Notes: generated by a model not told the origin, from the letters alone. Positions 1 to 11,869 are shown, numbered from the stretch's first letter. The stretch: 64,000 nt of DNA from Bacteroidota bacterium (GCA_022562895.1 JADFOK010000010.1:18473-82472); one strand, 5' to 3'. Made by a program: numbers and translations.

Positions 1-2758
1 GAACCATTTTATTAGTAGCTAGGTTCCGACCGTAGCAATATCCACAAATACCCTTTCTTGCCTCACAAGTTAATGGTGAACGAACTTCTACAGAATCAAT
101 AGGAGATTTATCGATTATTTTAGCAACCTCATCTGATATATGGCCCCCTGAAACAACAAGTAATTCTTCAGTTAAGGGATGGTAAACATCATGTAATGAA
201 GTACGACCTAAAATTCTTTCTGCTAAAGTTTCTACGATTTCTTCATTTTTCTTTAATGGTGAAACTTTGATGCCACGTAAAGTTTCACAATCTTTAATAT
301 TAACAATAACATCTTGTGAAACATCTACCAATCGACGAGTTAAATAACCTGCATCAGCCGTTTTTAAAGCTGTATCTGCAAGTCCCTTACGAGCACCATG
401 TGTAGAGATAAAGTATTCTAATATTGATAGTCCTTCTTTAAAGTTAGAAAGAATTGGATTCTCAATAATTTCACCTCCTCCTGCACTAGATTTTTTTGGT
501 TTAGCCATTAATCCACGCATACCCGTTAACTGTCTGATTTGTTCTTTACTACCTCTTGCACCAGAATCAAGCATCATATATACAGAGTTAAATCCTTGTT
601 GGTCTTCACGTATACGCTTCATAGAAAGCTCTGTTAATTCAGCATTAGTTGCTGTCCAAATATCTATTACCTGATTATATCTTTCATTATTGGTAATAAG
701 ACCCATATTATAGTTGGCAATAATTCCATTTACTTGTTTATTTGCTTCATCAATCATAGATTGTTTTTCTTCAGGGATAATTATATCACCTAAACTAAAA
801 GACAATCCTCCTTCGAAAGCAAATTTAAAACCCAATGTTTTTATTTCATCTAAGAAAACAGCTGTTTCGGGAACTGAAGTTACTTTAAGTATATTTCCAA
901 TAATATCCCGAAGTGATTTTTTGGTTAATACTTCATTTATGTAACCCGCTATTTCTGGTACCTTTTCATTAAAAATTACCCTTCCAACAGTTGTTGTTAT
1001 GATTTGATTTACCAACTCACCTTCTTCATTATAATCTTTAGTACGGATTTTAATTTCGGCATTAAGATTAACTTTTTTCTCATTATAAGCTATAATAACT
1101 TCTTCATCAGAATAGAAAGTTAATCCTTCTCCTTTTACTTTCTTTTCTTTAGTTGACTTTCTATGTTTGGTCATATAATACAGCCCCAATACCATATCCT
1201 GTGAAGGTACCACTATTGGGGATCCATTTGCAGGGTTAAGAATATTATGAGAAGCCAACATTAATAGCTGCGATTCCAAAATAGCTTCAGGACCTAAAGG
1301 CAAGTGAACTGCCATTTGGTCACCATCAAAATCGGCATTAAATGCTGTACAGGATAATGGGTGTAATTGTATTGCTTTCCCTTCAATTAATTTTGGTTGA
1401 AAAGCCTGAATTCCTAATCGGTGTAATGTTGGAGCACGGTTTAATAATACGGGGTGTCCTTTCAAAACATTTTCTAAAATGTCCCATACAACCGGTTCTT
1501 TTTTATCTATAATCTTCTTAGCAGATTTTACAGTCTTTACAATTCCTCTTTCAATTAATTTTCTAATAACAAAAGGCTTATAAAGCTCTGCCGCCATTTC
1601 TTTCGGAATACCACACTCGAATAATTTAAGTTCGGGTCCCACTACAATTACCGAACGAGCTGAATAATCTACACGTTTACCTAATAAATTTTGGCGGAAA
1701 CGTCCTTGCTTTCCTTTTAATGAATCTGAAAGAGATTTTAAGGGTCGGTTAGAATCGGTTTTTACAGCCGATGCTTTTCGTGTGTTATCGAATAATGAAT
1801 CTACAGATTCCTGAAGCATTCGTTTTTCGTTTCGCAATATTACTTCAGGTGCTTTGATCTCCATCAAACGTTTTAAACGATTATTTCTAATAATTACTCT
1901 TCGATAAAGATCATTTAAATCTGATGTAGCAAAACGGCCCCCATCTAAAGGTACCAATGGACGTAATTCTGGTGGAATAATTGGAATTACCTTCATGATC
2001 ATCCACTCAGGTCTATTCTCTCTATTTTTATTTGCTTCACGAAGTGCTTCCACTACTTGAAGACGTTTTAAAGCTTCTGTTTTACGTTGCTTTGAGGTCT
2101 CGTTATTTGCTTTGTGTCTTAGCTCGAAGGATAATTTATCAAGATCGATACGTTTCAATAATTCAATTAAACATTCTGCACCCATTTTAGCTATAAACTT
2201 TTCCGGGTCACTATCTTCCAAATATTGATTTTCCTGTGGAATTGTTTCTAGGATGTTTAAGTATTCTTCTTCCGTTAGGAAATCCATTTTATTTACTGGC
2301 TCTCCTTCTTCATTTTTTGCAATACCTGGCTGTACAACAACATAACGCTCATAATAAATTATCATATTCAGTTTTTTGGAAGGTAATCCAAGTAAGTAAC
2401 CTATTTTATTTGGTAAACTACGGAAGTACCAAATATGTGCTACAGGTACTACTAAATTTATATGTCCAACACGATCGCGACGTACTTTCTTTTCGGTTAC
2501 CTCTACACCACAACGGTCACAAATAATTCCTTTGTAACGAATTCTTTTATATTTTCCACAGGCGCATTCATAATCTTTAATAGGACCAAAAATTCGTTCA
2601 CAGAAAAGACCATCTCGTTCAGGTTTGTGAGTACGGTAATTAATTGTTTCGGGTTTTAACACCTCACCACGAGATTCAGCCAAAATTCTCTCTGGTGAAG
2701 AGAAACCAATAGAAATCTTACTAAATTTCCTTATCACGTTATCTTTATTTCTTGTCAT
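1..2758 (-). CDS. rpoC: DNA-directed RNA polymerase subunit beta' (partial, C-terminus outside window)
   Basis: This is the N-terminal ~919 residues of the beta' subunit, which builds one side of the RNA polymerase active cleft. The ATG is at 2758 and the reading frame stays open to base 1, so the last third or so lies outside the window. The N-terminal zinc-binding cysteines are visible ([10 protein letters not shown] ... ICDRCGVEV, about 2540-2500). The catalytic Mg-binding loop [12 protein letters not shown] is encoded near 1307-1341. It follows rpoB after 104 bp on the same strand and is the last visible gene of the ribosomal protein/RNA polymerase operon. Identification is certain; only the 3' end is missing. 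Confidence 0.98.
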   Translation of the reverse strand, partial: MTRNKDNVIRKFSKISIGFSSPERILAESRGEVLKPETINYRTHKPERDGLFCERIFGPIKDYECACGKYKRIRYKGIICDRCGVEVTEKKVRRDRVGHINLVVPVAHIWYFRSLPNKIGYLLGLPSKKLNMIIYYERYVVVQPGIAKNEEGEPVNKMDFLTEEEYLNILETIPQENQYLEDSDPEKFIAKMGAECLIELLKRIDLDKLSFELRHKANNETSKQRKTEALKRLQVVEALREANKNRENRPEWMIMKVIPIIPPELRPLVPLDGGRFATSDLNDLYRRVIIRNNRLKRLMEIKAPEVILRNEKRMLQESVDSLFDNTRKASAVKTDSNRPLKSLSDSLKGKQGRFRQNLLGKRVDYSARSVIVVGPELKLFECGIPKEMAAELYKPFVIRKLIERGIVKTVKSAKKIIDKKEPVVWDILENVLKGHPVLLNRAPTLHRLGIQAFQPKLIEGKAIQLHPLSCTAFNADFDGDQMAVHLPLGPEAILESQLLMLASHNILNPANGSPIVVPSQDMVLGLYYMTKHRKSTKEKKVKGEGLTFYSDEEVIIAYNEKKVNLNAEIKIRTKDYNEEGELVNQIITTTVGRVIFNEKVPEIAGYINEVLTKKSLRDIIGNILKVTSVPETAVFLDEIKTLGFKFAFEGGLSFSLGDIIIPEEKQSMIDEANKQVNGIIANYNMGLITNNERYNQVIDIWTATNAELTELSMKRIREDQQGFNSVYMMLDSGARGSKEQIRQLTGMRGLMAKPKKSSAGGGEIIENPILSNFKEGLSILEYFISTHGARKGLADTALKTADAGYLTRRLVDVSQDVIVNIKDCETLRGIKVSPLKKNEEIVETLAERILGRTSLHDVYHPLTEELLVVSGGHISDEVAKIIDKSPIDSVEVRSPLTCEARKGICGYCYGRNLATNKMV

Positions 2759-2816
2759 AATGGTATGTACTATGCGTTGTTATAATTTGTTTTTAAAGTG
2801 ATTTTATTTCACTTCG

Positions 2817-2840
2817 ACTCCTCAATAAAAATTGAAGAGT
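2817..2840 (-). other. hairpin in the rpoB-rpoC gap
   Basis: A 10-bp stem (ACTCCTCAAT / ATTGAAGAGT on the plus strand, one wobble pair) with an AAAA loop sits about midway in the 104-bp rpoB-rpoC gap. There is no U-run after it on the transcribed strand, so termination is unlikely. It may be a processing or stability element; that role is inferred from position only. Confidence 0.45.
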
Positions 2841-2862
2841 TCCCTGTTTAGGGGAGGATAAA

Positions 2863-5800
2863 TTATTCTTCTAACCTAATGTCCAGACCTAAACCTTTTA
2901 ATTCATGCATTAACACGTTAAAAGATTCTGGCAGACCTGGTTCTGGCATGGGCTCTCCTTTTACGATCGCTTCGTAAGTCTTAGCTCTACCAACAACATC
3001 ATCAGATTTTACTGTCAATATTTCTCTAAGTGTACTTGATGCACCATAAGCTTCTAATGCCCATACTTCCATCTCACCAAATCGTTGACCACCAAACTGT
3101 GCCTTACCACCTAAGGGTTGTTGAGTAATTAATGAGTATGGACCTATAGAACGAGCGTGCATTTTATCATCAACCATATGTCCTAATTTCAACATATATA
3201 TAATTCCTACTGTTGCTGGTTGATCGAAACGATCACCTGTTCCACCATCATATAAATAGGTATGCCCGAATCTTGGAATATCGGCTTTATCTGTAAGTTC
3301 ATTTATTTGGTCTAGTGTAGCACCATCAAAAATAGGCGTCGTAAACTTGTGACCTAATTTTTGGCCAGCCCAACCTAATACGGTTTCGTAAATCTGCCCT
3401 ATGTTCATACGAGAAGGTACTCCAAGTGGGTTTAACACAATATCTACAGGTGTTCCATCTTCAAGAAATGGCATGTCTTCTTGGCGAACAATACGAGCCA
3501 CAATACCTTTATTACCATGGCGTCCAGCCATTTTATCACCAACTTTAAGTTTACGTTTTTTTGCAACATAGACTTTAGCAAGTTGTAAGATACCAGATGG
3601 GAGTTCATCTCCAACAGAAATAGTAAACTTCTTGCGGCGAAGGTTTCCTTGTAAATCGTTTTCTTTAATTTTATAGTTGTGCATTAAGTCTGCTACCAAA
3701 ATATTTGTTTTGGTACTAGTAGTCCATATTCCTCCAGTTAAATGTGTATAATCTTCTACTTCATTCAACATTTTAAGGGTGAACTTTTTACCTTTTGGAA
3801 AAACCACTTCACCAAGTTCATTTAAAACACCCTGAGCTGTTTTTCCCGATATAATAGCAAAAAGTTTATCTACCAATATATCTTTTAAATCATTAGACTT
3901 AGTATAGTATAAATCTTCTAGATTTATAATGTCTTCTTTATCTTGAAGTCTTATGCGTTTATCTTTTACAGATCTTTCAAATAGCTTTTTATCTATTACC
4001 ACTCCATGTAATGAAGGGGAAGCTTTTAAAGAAGCATCCTTGACATCTCCTGCCTTATCTCCAAAAATAGCCCGAAGTAATTTTTCTTCTGGAGTAGGAT
4101 CACTTTCTCCTTTTGGAGTAATTTTACCTATTAGAATATCTCCGGGATTTACATCGGCACCAATACGAATCATTCCATTTTCATCTAAATCTTTAGTAGC
4201 TTCTTCAGAAACATTTGGAATATCATTAGTAAGTTCTTCGTTACCTAATTTAGTATCTCGAACTTGTAATGAATATTCATCAATATGAATAGATGTAAAT
4301 ATATCTTGACGCACTACTTCTTCTGAAATAACGATTGCATCTTCAAAGTTATATCCCTTCCATGGCATAAAAGCAACTTTTAAATTTCTGCCCAGTGCTA
4401 ATTCTCCATTTTGAGTTGCATATCCTTGACAAAGTACCTGTCCCTTTTTTACTTTATCACCTTTCTTAACAATAGGCTTTAAATTAATGCAAGTACTTTG
4501 ATTGGTCTTTCTGAATTTTATAAGTTTATATGTTTTTGAATCTCCATCAAAGCTTATCATTTGTTCTTCTTTGGTACGTTCGTATTTAATAGAAATTTCA
4601 TTTGCATCTACATATTCTACAACGCCATTGCCTTCAGCATTGATTAAAATACGCGAATCTGAGGCAACTTGACGTTCCAGCCCTGTTCCTACTATAGGTG
4701 ATTCCGCTAATAACAATGGAACTGCTTGACGCATCATGTTTGACCCCATTAATGCACGGTTTGCATCATCATGTTCTAGGAATGGAATTAATGAAGCAGA
4801 AATTGACGATATTTGATTTGGTGCTACATCTGTAAAATGAATTTCTTTAGAATCTACCAAGGGAAAATCCCCTTCCATACGAGCAATTACTTTTTTGGCA
4901 ATTATGGTTCCATCATCTTTTAGATCAATATGTGCTTGAGCAATTAATTTTCCCTCTTCCTCTTCTGCTGAAAGATAAATAGGCTCACTCTTCAAGTCTA
5001 TTTTACCATTTTCAACTTTTCGGTAAGGGGTTTCCAAAAACCCAAGATTATTAACTTTAGCATATACAGATAAAGAAGATATTAATCCAATGTTTGGACC
5101 TTCAGGGGTTTCAATCGGACATAACCTTCCGTAGTGAGTAAAGTGAACATCACGCACCTCGAACCCAGCTCTTTCTCTCGATAGTCCCCCGGGACCTAAT
5201 GCTGAAAGACGTCGTTTATGTGTAATCTCTGCTAATGGATTGGTTTGATCCATAAACTGAGAAAGCTGATTAGTACCAAAAAACGAATTGATAACCGAAG
5301 ACAAGGTCTTAGCGTTTATTAAATCGATTGGTGTAAACACTTCGTTATCACGGACATTCATTCTCTCACGTATTGTACGAGCCATACGTGCTAATCCTAC
5401 ACCAAATTGTGATGATAATTGTTCACCTACAGTACGTACACGACGATTTGAAAGGTGATCGATATCATCAATCTCAGCTTTGGAGTTGATTAACTCGATC
5501 AAGTATTTAATAATAGTAATAATATCTTCCTTGGTTAGGACTAACTTATCCATAGGGATATCAAGACCTAATTTTTTATTCATTCTAAAACGACCTACTT
5601 CTCCAAGATTGTATCGCTGCTCACTAAAAAATAATTTATTAATTATACCACGAGCTGTTTCTTCATCTGGTGGTTCAGCATTACGAAGTTGTCTGTAAAT
5701 ATGCTCTACCGCTTCTTTTTCAGAATTCGTAGGATCTTTTTGAAGTGTATTATGAATGATCGCATAATCTGCTTGTTGGATTTCTTCTTTATGAAGTAAA

Positions 5801-6675
5801 ATTGTTTTTGATCCAGATTCAATGATTTCAACTATATGTTCTTTTTCAAGAACAGTATCACGATCTATAATAATTTCGTTACGTTCAATCGAAACTACTT
5901 CTCCAGTATCTTCATCAACGAAATCCTCATGCCAAGTTTTAAGTACCCTAGCCGCCAATTTACGTCCTAAGTATCTTTTAAGTCCCGTTTTTGTAGCTTT
6001 AATTTCTTCGGCTAAATCGAAAATTTCAAGGATATCCTTATCTCTTTCATATCCTATAGCACGGAATAGTGTTGTAACAGGCAATTTTTTCTTTCTATCG
6101 ATATAAGCATACATCACGTTATTAATATCGGTAGCAAATTCTATCCAAGATCCTTTAAAGGGAATTACCCTTGCCGAGTAAAGTTTTGTTCCGTTAGCAT
6201 GAAAAGATTGCCCAAAGAACACACCAGGAGAACGGTGTAATTGAGATACAACAACACGCTCTGCACCATTAATTACAAAAGTGCCACTAGGTGTCATATA
6301 AGGAATTGTACCCAAATAAACATCCTGAACAATAGTTTCAAAATCCTCGTGCTCCGGATCGGTACAATACAATTTTAAACGAGCCTTTAATGGTACACTG
6401 TAGGTTAATCCCCGTTCAATACATTCCTGAATGGAATATCGTGACGGATCCACAAAGTAATCTAAAAACTCTAATACAAATTGGTTACGGGTATCGGTAA
6501 TGGGAAAATTTTCCATGAAGGTCTTATAAAGTCCTTCATTTCCTCTCTCCTCAGATTTTGTTTCCAATTGGAAAAAATCTTTGAAGGATTTAATTTGAAT
6601 ATCCAAAAAATCTGGATAATCAGGTTTATTCTTTACAGAGGAAAAATTCAATCTTTCAGTTTGCGTATCTGACAT
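2863..6675 (-). CDS. rpoB: DNA-directed RNA polymerase subunit beta
   Basis: This is the full-length 1270-residue beta subunit of RNA polymerase, which with beta' forms the catalytic core. The rifampicin pocket is legible: [19 protein letters not shown], then [20 protein letters not shown]. The positions that usually mutate to resistance (Asp in FMDQ, His in THKRR, Ser in RRLSALG) carry the wild-type residues, so a rifampicin-sensitive polymerase is predicted. The C-terminal [18 protein letters not shown] block that contacts beta' is intact. The ATG at 6675 starts [11 protein letters not shown]. It lies 135 bp after rplL, with a strong hairpin in that gap, and 104 bp before rpoC. Confidence 0.99.
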   Translation of the reverse strand: MSDTQTERLNFSSVKNKPDYPDFLDIQIKSFKDFFQLETKSEERGNEGLYKTFMENFPITDTRNQFVLEFLDYFVDPSRYSIQECIERGLTYSVPLKARLKLYCTDPEHEDFETIVQDVYLGTIPYMTPSGTFVINGAERVVVSQLHRSPGVFFGQSFHANGTKLYSARVIPFKGSWIEFATDINNVMYAYIDRKKKLPVTTLFRAIGYERDKDILEIFDLAEEIKATKTGLKRYLGRKLAARVLKTWHEDFVDEDTGEVVSIERNEIIIDRDTVLEKEHIVEIIESGSKTILLHKEEIQQADYAIIHNTLQKDPTNSEKEAVEHIYRQLRNAEPPDEETARGIINKLFFSEQRYNLGEVGRFRMNKKLGLDIPMDKLVLTKEDIITIIKYLIELINSKAEIDDIDHLSNRRVRTVGEQLSSQFGVGLARMARTIRERMNVRDNEVFTPIDLINAKTLSSVINSFFGTNQLSQFMDQTNPLAEITHKRRLSALGPGGLSRERAGFEVRDVHFTHYGRLCPIETPEGPNIGLISSLSVYAKVNNLGFLETPYRKVENGKIDLKSEPIYLSAEEEEGKLIAQAHIDLKDDGTIIAKKVIARMEGDFPLVDSKEIHFTDVAPNQISSISASLIPFLEHDDANRALMGSNMMRQAVPLLLAESPIVGTGLERQVASDSRILINAEGNGVVEYVDANEISIKYERTKEEQMISFDGDSKTYKLIKFRKTNQSTCINLKPIVKKGDKVKKGQVLCQGYATQNGELALGRNLKVAFMPWKGYNFEDAIVISEEVVRQDIFTSIHIDEYSLQVRDTKLGNEELTNDIPNVSEEATKDLDENGMIRIGADVNPGDILIGKITPKGESDPTPEEKLLRAIFGDKAGDVKDASLKASPSLHGVVIDKKLFERSVKDKRIRLQDKEDIINLEDLYYTKSNDLKDILVDKLFAIISGKTAQGVLNELGEVVFPKGKKFTLKMLNEVEDYTHLTGGIWTTSTKTNILVADLMHNYKIKENDLQGNLRRKKFTISVGDELPSGILQLAKVYVAKKRKLKVGDKMAGRHGNKGIVARIVRQEDMPFLEDGTPVDIVLNPLGVPSRMNIGQIYETVLGWAGQKLGHKFTTPIFDGATLDQINELTDKADIPRFGHTYLYDGGTGDRFDQPATVGIIYMLKLGHMVDDKMHARSIGPYSLITQQPLGGKAQFGGQRFGEMEVWALEAYGASSTLREILTVKSDDVVGRAKTYEAIVKGEPMPEPGLPESFNVLMHELKGLGLDIRLEE

Positions 6676-6749
6676 CTATGGATGAATTTTAATTAAAATA
6701 AACATTGTGGGTGTATATTAAATAGAATAAACTATTATATACACAAAAT

Positions 6750-6788
6750 GGTTTGGGTCTATTTTCTTATTGAAAATAAACCTAAACC
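6750..6788 (-). promoter_or_regulatory. long hairpin in the rplL-rpoB gap (possible attenuator or processing site)
   Basis: Arms 6750-6766 and 6772-6788 pair over 17 positions with two G-U wobbles and a 5-nt loop. The structure lies between rplL and rpoB. In Escherichia coli this gap carries an attenuator and an RNase III site that lower rpoBC expression relative to the ribosomal proteins. The same position here suggests an equivalent element, but there is no clean U-run and the function is inferred. Confidence 0.5.
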
Positions 6789-6810
6789 TTAAGGTTGGTG
6801 GGTTGGGATC

Positions 6811-7191
6811 TTACTTAAGCTCAACCTCTGCCCCAGCTTCTTCTAACTGAGATTTTAGTGCTTCAGCTTCATCTTTTGCAACACCTTCTTTTATTGGAGA
6901 AGGAACATTATCTACTAATCCCTTAGCGTCCTTAAGACCTAAACCGGTTAATTCTTTAACAAGTTTTACAACTGCTAATTTAGAACCACCCGAAGCTGTA
7001 AGAATCACGTCGAATTCAGATTTCTCTTCTTCGGCATCTCCTCCATTTGCACCACCGCCAGCAGATACAGCCACTGCAGCAGCAGCAACAGGCTCTATAC
7101 CATATTCTTCTTTTAATATTCCTGCTAACTCATTAACTTCTATTACAGTCAAGTTAACTAATTTTTTTGCGAAATCTTTTAATTCTGCCAT
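6811..7191 (-). CDS. rplL: 50S ribosomal protein L7/L12
   Basis: The 126-residue stalk protein L7/L12 recruits translation GTPases to the ribosome as multimers bound to L10. An N-terminal dimerization helix ([15 protein letters not shown]) is followed by an Ala/Gly-rich hinge around residues 35-55. The conserved C-terminal globular domain includes [20 protein letters not shown] and ends in AEVELK. Length and layout are standard. It follows rplJ by 57 bp and precedes rpoB, in the usual rplJL-rpoBC order. Confidence 0.98.
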   Translation of the reverse strand: MAELKDFAKKLVNLTVIEVNELAGILKEEYGIEPVAAAAVAVSAGGGANGGDAEEEKSEFDVILTASGGSKLAVVKLVKELTGLGLKDAKGLVDNVPSPIKEGVAKDEAEALKSQLEEAGAEVELK

Positions 7192-7248
7192 TTTCTATCG
7201 TTTTAAGTTTTTTAGTTTTATTTAATTTATTATTAGTGCTAATTTAAT

Positions 7249-7770
7249 TTACCCTTCTTTTTTGGATAGTGTCTTTATTATACCTGCAAGTTTTCCTTCA
7301 CCTGATTTTAGTGCCGAAATAACGTTCTTAGCAGGAGATTGAAGTAATGCAATAATATCTCCAATAAGTTCGTCTTTAGATTTAATATTAACTAAAGTAT
7401 CTAGTTGGTCATCACCTATATATATATTTTCTTCTATAAACGCTCCCTTAAGTAACGGCTTTTCAGATCTTTTTCTGAATGCCTTAATAACTCTGGCAGG
7501 TGCATTACTAATTTCAGAAAACATTAACGAAGTGTTACCTTTAATTACGTCTGGTAATTCCCCAAAGTCCTTTTCTGTCTCACCCATTGCTTTTTTAAGC
7601 AGAGTGTTTTTCACTACAGATAATTTTACACCTGCTTTAAAACAGGCACGGCGTAAGTTATTGGTAGTTCCTGCATCAAGACCAGAAATATCTGCTAAGT
7701 ATATAGTAGTGTTTTCGTTTAACTGTGCAGTTAATTTTTCAATTACTTGTGATTTCTCTTCTCTTGTCAT
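7249..7770 (-). CDS. rplJ: 50S ribosomal protein L10
   Basis: L10 is the 173-residue base of the ribosomal stalk; it anchors L7/L12 dimers to the large subunit. The N-terminal fold MTREEKSQVIEKLTAQL and the conserved KNTLLKKA stretch match the family, and the C-terminal helix that binds L7/L12 is present. It starts at an ATG 12 bp after rplA and precedes rplL. In other bacteria L10 with L7/L12 represses its own mRNA leader; I see no clear leader structure in the short rplA-rplJ gap. Confidence 0.98.
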   Translation of the reverse strand: MTREEKSQVIEKLTAQLNENTTIYLADISGLDAGTTNNLRRACFKAGVKLSVVKNTLLKKAMGETEKDFGELPDVIKGNTSLMFSEISNAPARVIKAFRKRSEKPLLKGAFIEENIYIGDDQLDTLVNIKSKDELIGDIIALLQSPAKNVISALKSGEGKLAGIIKTLSKKEG

Positions 7771-7782
7771 AAGTTCTAAATA

Positions 7783-8481
7783 TTACTGCTCAGTAAATCT
7801 TTTTGTATCGATCTCAACACCAGGACTCATTGTACTAGACATATAGATGCTTTTTATATAAACACCTTTAGTAGCCTGAGGTCTCAATTTAACAAGGGTT
7901 GTTAATAATTCTTTAGCGTTTCCTTCAATTTTATCAACATCAAAAGATGTTTTTCCAATAGCAGCATGTATAATACCCGTTTTATCAACTTTAAAATCGA
8001 TTTTACCAGCTTTTACATCAGAAACGGCTTTACCAACATCCATTGTAACAGTACCAGTTTTAGGATTAGGCATTAATCCACGAGGTCCTAAAATTCGTCC
8101 CAGCGGCCCTAATTTCCCCATTACACTTGGCATTGTTACAATAACATCGACATCTGTCCAACCTCCTTTTATTTTAGTAAGGTACTCATCTAAACCAACA
8201 TAATCTGCACCAGCTTCTTTGGCTTCTGCCTCCTTATCTGGAGTTACCAAAGCTAATACTTTAACATCTTTACCAGTACCGTAAGGTAGAGTTACTACTC
8301 CACGTACCATCTGGTTAGCCTTTTTAGGGTCAACATTAAGACGTACAGCAAGGTCTACGCTTGCATCAAAATTCACGTTAGTAATTTCTTTTATTAAAGA
8401 AGAAGCCTCCATCACACTATAAGTCTTATTTGGCTCTATTTTAGCGTGAGCTTCTTTTTGTTTTTTAGTTAATCTTGCCAT
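7783..8481 (-). CDS. rplA: 50S ribosomal protein L1
   Basis: L1 forms the mobile side arm of the large subunit at the E site. The product is 232 residues when started at the ATG at 8481 ([15 protein letters not shown]). An upstream in-frame start would overlap rplK and add 12 residues that the family lacks, so I rejected it. The conserved [14 protein letters not shown] motif of L1 is present. The gene begins 1 bp after the rplK stop, so the two are surely co-translated from one mRNA. Confidence 0.97.
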   Translation of the reverse strand: MARLTKKQKEAHAKIEPNKTYSVMEASSLIKEITNVNFDASVDLAVRLNVDPKKANQMVRGVVTLPYGTGKDVKVLALVTPDKEAEAKEAGADYVGLDEYLTKIKGGWTDVDVIVTMPSVMGKLGPLGRILGPRGLMPNPKTGTVTMDVGKAVSDVKAGKIDFKVDKTGIIHAAIGKTSFDVDKIEGNAKELLTTLVKLRPQATKGVYIKSIYMSSTMSPGVEIDTKRFTEQ

Positions 8482-8482
8482 T

Positions 8483-8938
8483 TTATAGATTCTTTTCAGA
8501 TTTAAAAGGTGCAGCACCTTTTATTTTCACCCCCATTGAACGTGCAGTTCCAGCTACCATTTTCATAGCAGATTCTACTGTAAACGCATTCAGATCGGGC
8601 ATTTTATCTTCTGCAATCAATTTTACCTGATCCCAGGAAATAGAAGCTACTTTTCTTATGTGTGGTTCGCCTGAACCTTTTTTAATTTTGGCGGCTTCAA
8701 GGATTTGCACTGCAGCAGGTGGAGTTTTAATAACAAAATCAAATGATTTGTCTTTATAAACTGTAATAGCCACAGGTAATACTTTTCCTTTTTTATCTTG
8801 AGTTCTAGCATTAAACTGTTTACAGAACTCCATAATATTCACACCGGCAGCACCTAAAGCTGGTCCAACTGGTGGTGATGGGTTAGCCACACCACCCCGA
8901 ACTTGTAACTTTACTATTTTTTCTACTTCTTTTGCCAT
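8483..8938 (-). CDS. rplK: 50S ribosomal protein L11
   Basis: L11 is the 151-residue protein of the GTPase-associated centre, binding 23S rRNA near the stalk base. The family signature is clear: [20 protein letters not shown] near the N-terminus and the C-terminal rRNA-binding domain with [13 protein letters not shown]. The length is slightly above the usual 141-147 because of a short basic C-terminal tail ([11 protein letters not shown]). It begins 67 bp after nusG and ends next to rplA. Confidence 0.98.
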   Translation of the reverse strand: MAKEVEKIVKLQVRGGVANPSPPVGPALGAAGVNIMEFCKQFNARTQDKKGKVLPVAITVYKDKSFDFVIKTPPAAVQILEAAKIKKGSGEPHIRKVASISWDQVKLIAEDKMPDLNAFTVESAMKMVAGTARSMGVKIKGAAPFKSEKNL

Positions 8939-9005
8939 GTTTAAATTTTTAATTCGGTTTTTCTTTAGTGGAAGCCTAAGTAAAACCTATTAAAGGGTGT
9001 AACAA

Positions 9006-9560
9006 TTAAACTTTTTCTACTTGCATATAACTTAATTCTAAAGGTGTTTTTCTTCCGAAAATTTTTACCATTACTTCAAGCTTGCGTTTTTCTTCATTTA
9101 TTTTTTCTATCGAACCGTTAAAACCATTAAAGGGACCATCGATTACTTTAATTGTTTCTCCTATTATAAAAGGTATATTAACATTTTCGTCTTGTAGAGA
9201 TAATTCATCTACTTTACCTAACAATCTATTTACTTCTGCCTGTCTTAGTGGAACCGGGTCTCCACCTTTTGTTTCGCCTAAAAAACCAATAACCCCGTTA
9301 ATAGATTTTATAATGTACGGAATTTCACCTGTCAAATTCACCTGAATCATGATATACCCAGGAATAAAAACACGTTCTTTACTTATTTTTTTTCCATTAC
9401 GGATTTGTATCACTTTTTCGGTTGGAACCAAGACCTGTTCAATATAATCTTCAAGTTTTAATCGCGTAATCTCAGATTCTATATACGCCTTAATCTTGTT
9501 TTCCTTTCCACTAACCGATCGGATTACATACCACTTCTTTGTACTTTTAGTTTCAGACAT
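9006..9560 (-). CDS. nusG: transcription termination/antitermination protein NusG
   Basis: NusG is a 184-residue elongation factor that binds the RNA polymerase clamp through its NGN domain and contacts Rho or S10 through a C-terminal KOW domain. The NGN start KKWYVIRSVSGKENKIKAYI and the RVFIPGYIMIQV segment are present. The KOW motif (IKVIDGPFNGFNGSIEKIN) lies near residues 138-156. It directly follows secE (12 bp) as in most bacteria and precedes rplK. Confidence 0.98.
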   Translation of the reverse strand: MSETKSTKKWYVIRSVSGKENKIKAYIESEITRLKLEDYIEQVLVPTEKVIQIRNGKKISKERVFIPGYIMIQVNLTGEIPYIIKSINGVIGFLGETKGGDPVPLRQAEVNRLLGKVDELSLQDENVNIPFIIGETIKVIDGPFNGFNGSIEKINEEKRKLEVMVKIFGRKTPLELSYMQVEKV

Positions 9561-9572
9561 TTTTTTATATAC

Positions 9573-9761
9573 TTAGGACTTAATCCATTGAAAATATTGA
9601 CCAATAGCTTTACTAAAAACAGTATCAACTCCAAATACAACTAGAGCCAAAATTACCGAAAATACCGCAACAATAACGGTTAGACGTTGTGCCTCTGACC
9701 ATGTGGTCCAAGTCACATGATTTCTAAGTTCGTTATAAGATTCTTTGATATAGTTTATCAT
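9573..9761 (-). CDS. secE: preprotein translocase subunit SecE
   Basis: This is a small (62-residue) SecE with one predicted membrane helix (VIVAVFSVILALVVFGVDTV, about residues 28-48) behind an amphipathic segment containing NELRNHVTWTTWSEAQR. SecE clamps SecY in the protein-conducting channel. The short single-helix form is the usual one outside Proteobacteria. It lies between tRNA-Trp and nusG, the conserved position. Confidence 0.96.
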   Translation of the reverse strand: MINYIKESYNELRNHVTWTTWSEAQRLTVIVAVFSVILALVVFGVDTVFSKAIGQYFQWIKS

Positions 9762-9788
9762 TTTTAAAAGCTATTTATTTAATACTTG

Positions 9789-9861
9789 CACGGGTTGAGA
9801 GACTCGAACTCCCGACACCTGGTTTTGGAGACCAGTGCTCTACCAACTGAGCTAAACCCGT
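9789..9861 (-). tRNA. tRNA-Trp (CCA anticodon)
   Basis: The reverse complement folds into a cloverleaf of 73 nt with acceptor stem ACGGGTT/AACCCGT and discriminator G. The T-arm GGGAGTTCGAGTCTC and anticodon loop CTCCAAA give anticodon CCA. The 3' CCA is not encoded. It lies between tuf and secE, on the same strand. Confidence 0.96.
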
Positions 9862-9924
9862 TTTTTGGGTAGCTCTTTCACATTACCTACAAGGCAAGCT
9901 AAGCTTTACCCGTTTATATAAGTC

Positions 9925-9953
9925 AAGGTATTTCTCTATTTACGAAATACCTT
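9925..9953 (-). other. hairpin downstream of tuf
   Basis: A perfect 10-bp stem (AAGGTATTTC / GAAATACCTT, 9-nt loop) lies 23 bp after the tuf stop and before tRNA-Trp. No U-run follows on the minus strand. It could be a weak terminator, or a processing signal that separates the tuf message from the tRNA-Trp/secE part of the transcript. Confidence 0.45.
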
Positions 9954-9975
9954 AAGCGACTTTTTTAACTAAAAC

Positions 9976-11166
9976 TTATTTGTCTATAATTTCTGTTACC
10001 TGACCTGCCCCTACAGTTCTACCTCCCTCACGAATCGCAAAACGTAAACCTACGTTCATTGCAATTGCTTGATGTAGTTCGACATTAATAGTTAGGTTAT
10101 CACCAGGCATTACCATTTCAACTCCATCAGGAAGTGTAATATTTCCAGTTACATCAGTGGTACGTACGTAAAACTGAGGACGGTAGTTATTATGGAATGG
10201 TGTGTGACGACCCCCTTCTTCTTTTTTAAGAATATATACTTCTGCCTTAAACTTGGCGTGAGGTGTTACAGACCCCTGTTTACAGATAACCATACCTCTT
10301 CTAATGTCATTTTTTTCAATACCTCTTAAAAGGATACCAACATTATCGCCAGCTTCACCTCTATCAAGAATTTTACGGAACATCTCAACTCCAGTAATAG
10401 TAGAAGTTAATTTTTCTGCTCCCATACCAATAATATCAACAGGATCTCCAGTATTTGCTATTCCAACTTCAATACGTCCGGTTGCAACTGTACCACGTCC
10501 TGTAATAGAGAATACATCTTCGATTGGCATTAAAAAAGGTTTATCTATATCACGTTTTGGCAGCTCAATCCAGGTGTCTACGGCTTCCATTAATTTTATA
10601 ACAGTATCAACCCACTTTTGTTCTCCATTAAGAGCACCTAATGCTGAACCAGCAATAACAGGTCCTTTATCACCATCATATTCGTAGAAACTAAGAAGTT
10701 CTCTGATTTCCATTTCTACCAGCTCAAGCAATTCATCATCATCTACCATATCTACTTTATTCATGTATACAACAATACGTGGAATACCTACTTGGCGACC
10801 TAAAAGGATATGCTCACGGGTTTGTGGCATTGGTCCATCAGTGGCAGCAACTACAAGAATAGCACCATCCATTTGTGCAGCACCTGTTACCATGTTCTTT
10901 ACATAATCCGCGTGACCTGGACAGTCAACATGGGCGTAGTGTCGAGTAGCTGTAGAATACTCTATGTGTGAAGAGTTAATTGTAATCCCTCTTTCTTTTT
11001 CCTCAGGAGCATTATCGATTTGATCAAAAGTTACTTCCTCAGAATGACCTGCATCTGCCAACACTTTTGTAATAGCTGCAGTTAATGTTGTTTTACCGTG
11101 ATCTACGTGTCCAATTGTACCTACATTTAAGTGGGGTTTCGACCGATCAAATTTTTCTTTTGCCAT
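9976..11166 (-). CDS. tuf: translation elongation factor Tu
   Basis: EF-Tu is 396 residues long and delivers aminoacyl-tRNA to the ribosome as a GTP complex. The G motifs are at GHVDHGKT (residues 19-26), DCPGHADY (81-88) and NKVD (136-139). Domains 2 and 3 follow, ending [15 protein letters not shown]. It sits directly downstream of tRNA-Thr(GGU), as tufB does in enteric bacteria, and upstream of tRNA-Trp and secE. It is the only copy in this window. Confidence 0.99.
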   Translation of the reverse strand: MAKEKFDRSKPHLNVGTIGHVDHGKTTLTAAITKVLADAGHSEEVTFDQIDNAPEEKERGITINSSHIEYSTATRHYAHVDCPGHADYVKNMVTGAAQMDGAILVVAATDGPMPQTREHILLGRQVGIPRIVVYMNKVDMVDDDELLELVEMEIRELLSFYEYDGDKGPVIAGSALGALNGEQKWVDTVIKLMEAVDTWIELPKRDIDKPFLMPIEDVFSITGRGTVATGRIEVGIANTGDPVDIIGMGAEKLTSTITGVEMFRKILDRGEAGDNVGILLRGIEKNDIRRGMVICKQGSVTPHAKFKAEVYILKKEEGGRHTPFHNNYRPQFYVRTTDVTGNITLPDGVEMVMPGDNLTINVELHQAIAMNVGLRFAIREGGRTVGAGQVTEIIDK

Positions 11167-11220
11167 CTTGTATTAATTTAGTCTTTGTTATATTTTAGTA
11201 TTTAATATTAAATTTTATTG

Positions 11221-11292
<72 letters not shown>

Positions 11293-11358
11293 GTAAAGTG
11301 TTAATTTACATCCTTTGCTTTTAAAAGGAAGAGTTTCCTGCCTTCTCAGAATTTTTAG

Positions 11359-11431
11359 AGCGGGAGACCGGGTTCGAACCGGCGACATTCAGCTTGGAAG
11401 GCTGACGCTCTACCAACTGAGCTACTCCCGC
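11359..11431 (-). tRNA. tRNA-Gly (TCC anticodon)
   Basis: A 73-nt cloverleaf with acceptor GCGGGAG/CTCCCGC, anticodon stem TCAGC/GCTGA and loop CTTCCAA, giving anticodon UCC. The T-loop GGTTCGAACCC is standard. It is the third tRNA of the four-tRNA cluster ahead of tuf. Confidence 0.95.
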
Positions 11432-11551
11432 AAAATCTTTCCTAAATAATTATAGGAAAATAATTCAGAACCAACTAGATTGTTTAAAAGTACTCCCCCG
11501 CAATACCCGGTGATCCTATTCAGGCGAACATTTACATAAAAAATTTTTATG

Positions 11552-11633
<82 letters not shown>

Positions 11634-11720
11634 TTAATTCAAAACATCTATTTTAAAGAACATTTTAGAGTTGTTAGAGAGACTCTCTTCGACTCCGTTC
11701 AAGACTAACTTCCCTTTCCT

Positions 11721-11747
11721 AAAGAAGTAATTATTAAATACTTCTTT
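11721..11747. other. hairpin between tRNA-Tyr and tRNA-Thr(TGT)
   Basis: A 9-bp perfect stem (AAAGAAGTA / TACTTCTTT) with a 9-nt AT-only loop lies in the 140-bp spacer between two tRNAs of one transcript. It may help separate or process the tRNA precursors; this is inferred from position. Confidence 0.35.
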
Positions 11748-11773
11748 AATCCTGAAAATCAATCTTTTCAAAG

Positions 11774-11847
11774 AGCCGATGGAGGGACTCGAACCCACGA
11801 CCTGCTGATTACAAATCAGCTGCTCTAGCCAGCTGAGCTACATCGGC
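11774..11847 (-). tRNA. tRNA-Thr (TGT anticodon)
   Basis: A 74-nt cloverleaf with acceptor GCCGATG/CATCGGC, anticodon stem GCTGA/TCAGC and loop TTTGTAA, giving anticodon UGU. It is the first tRNA of the cluster in transcription order and has a -7 promoter element about 50 bp upstream. Confidence 0.95.
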
Positions 11848-11869
11848 TTTCGGCTTACTTTTTAACATA

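Noticed and set aside
714..944. Plus-strand open frames inside rpoC, rpoB, rplJ, nusG and tuf
   Set aside because: All lie antisense to strongly conserved genes and show low-complexity Ser/Ile-rich translations typical of shadow frames.
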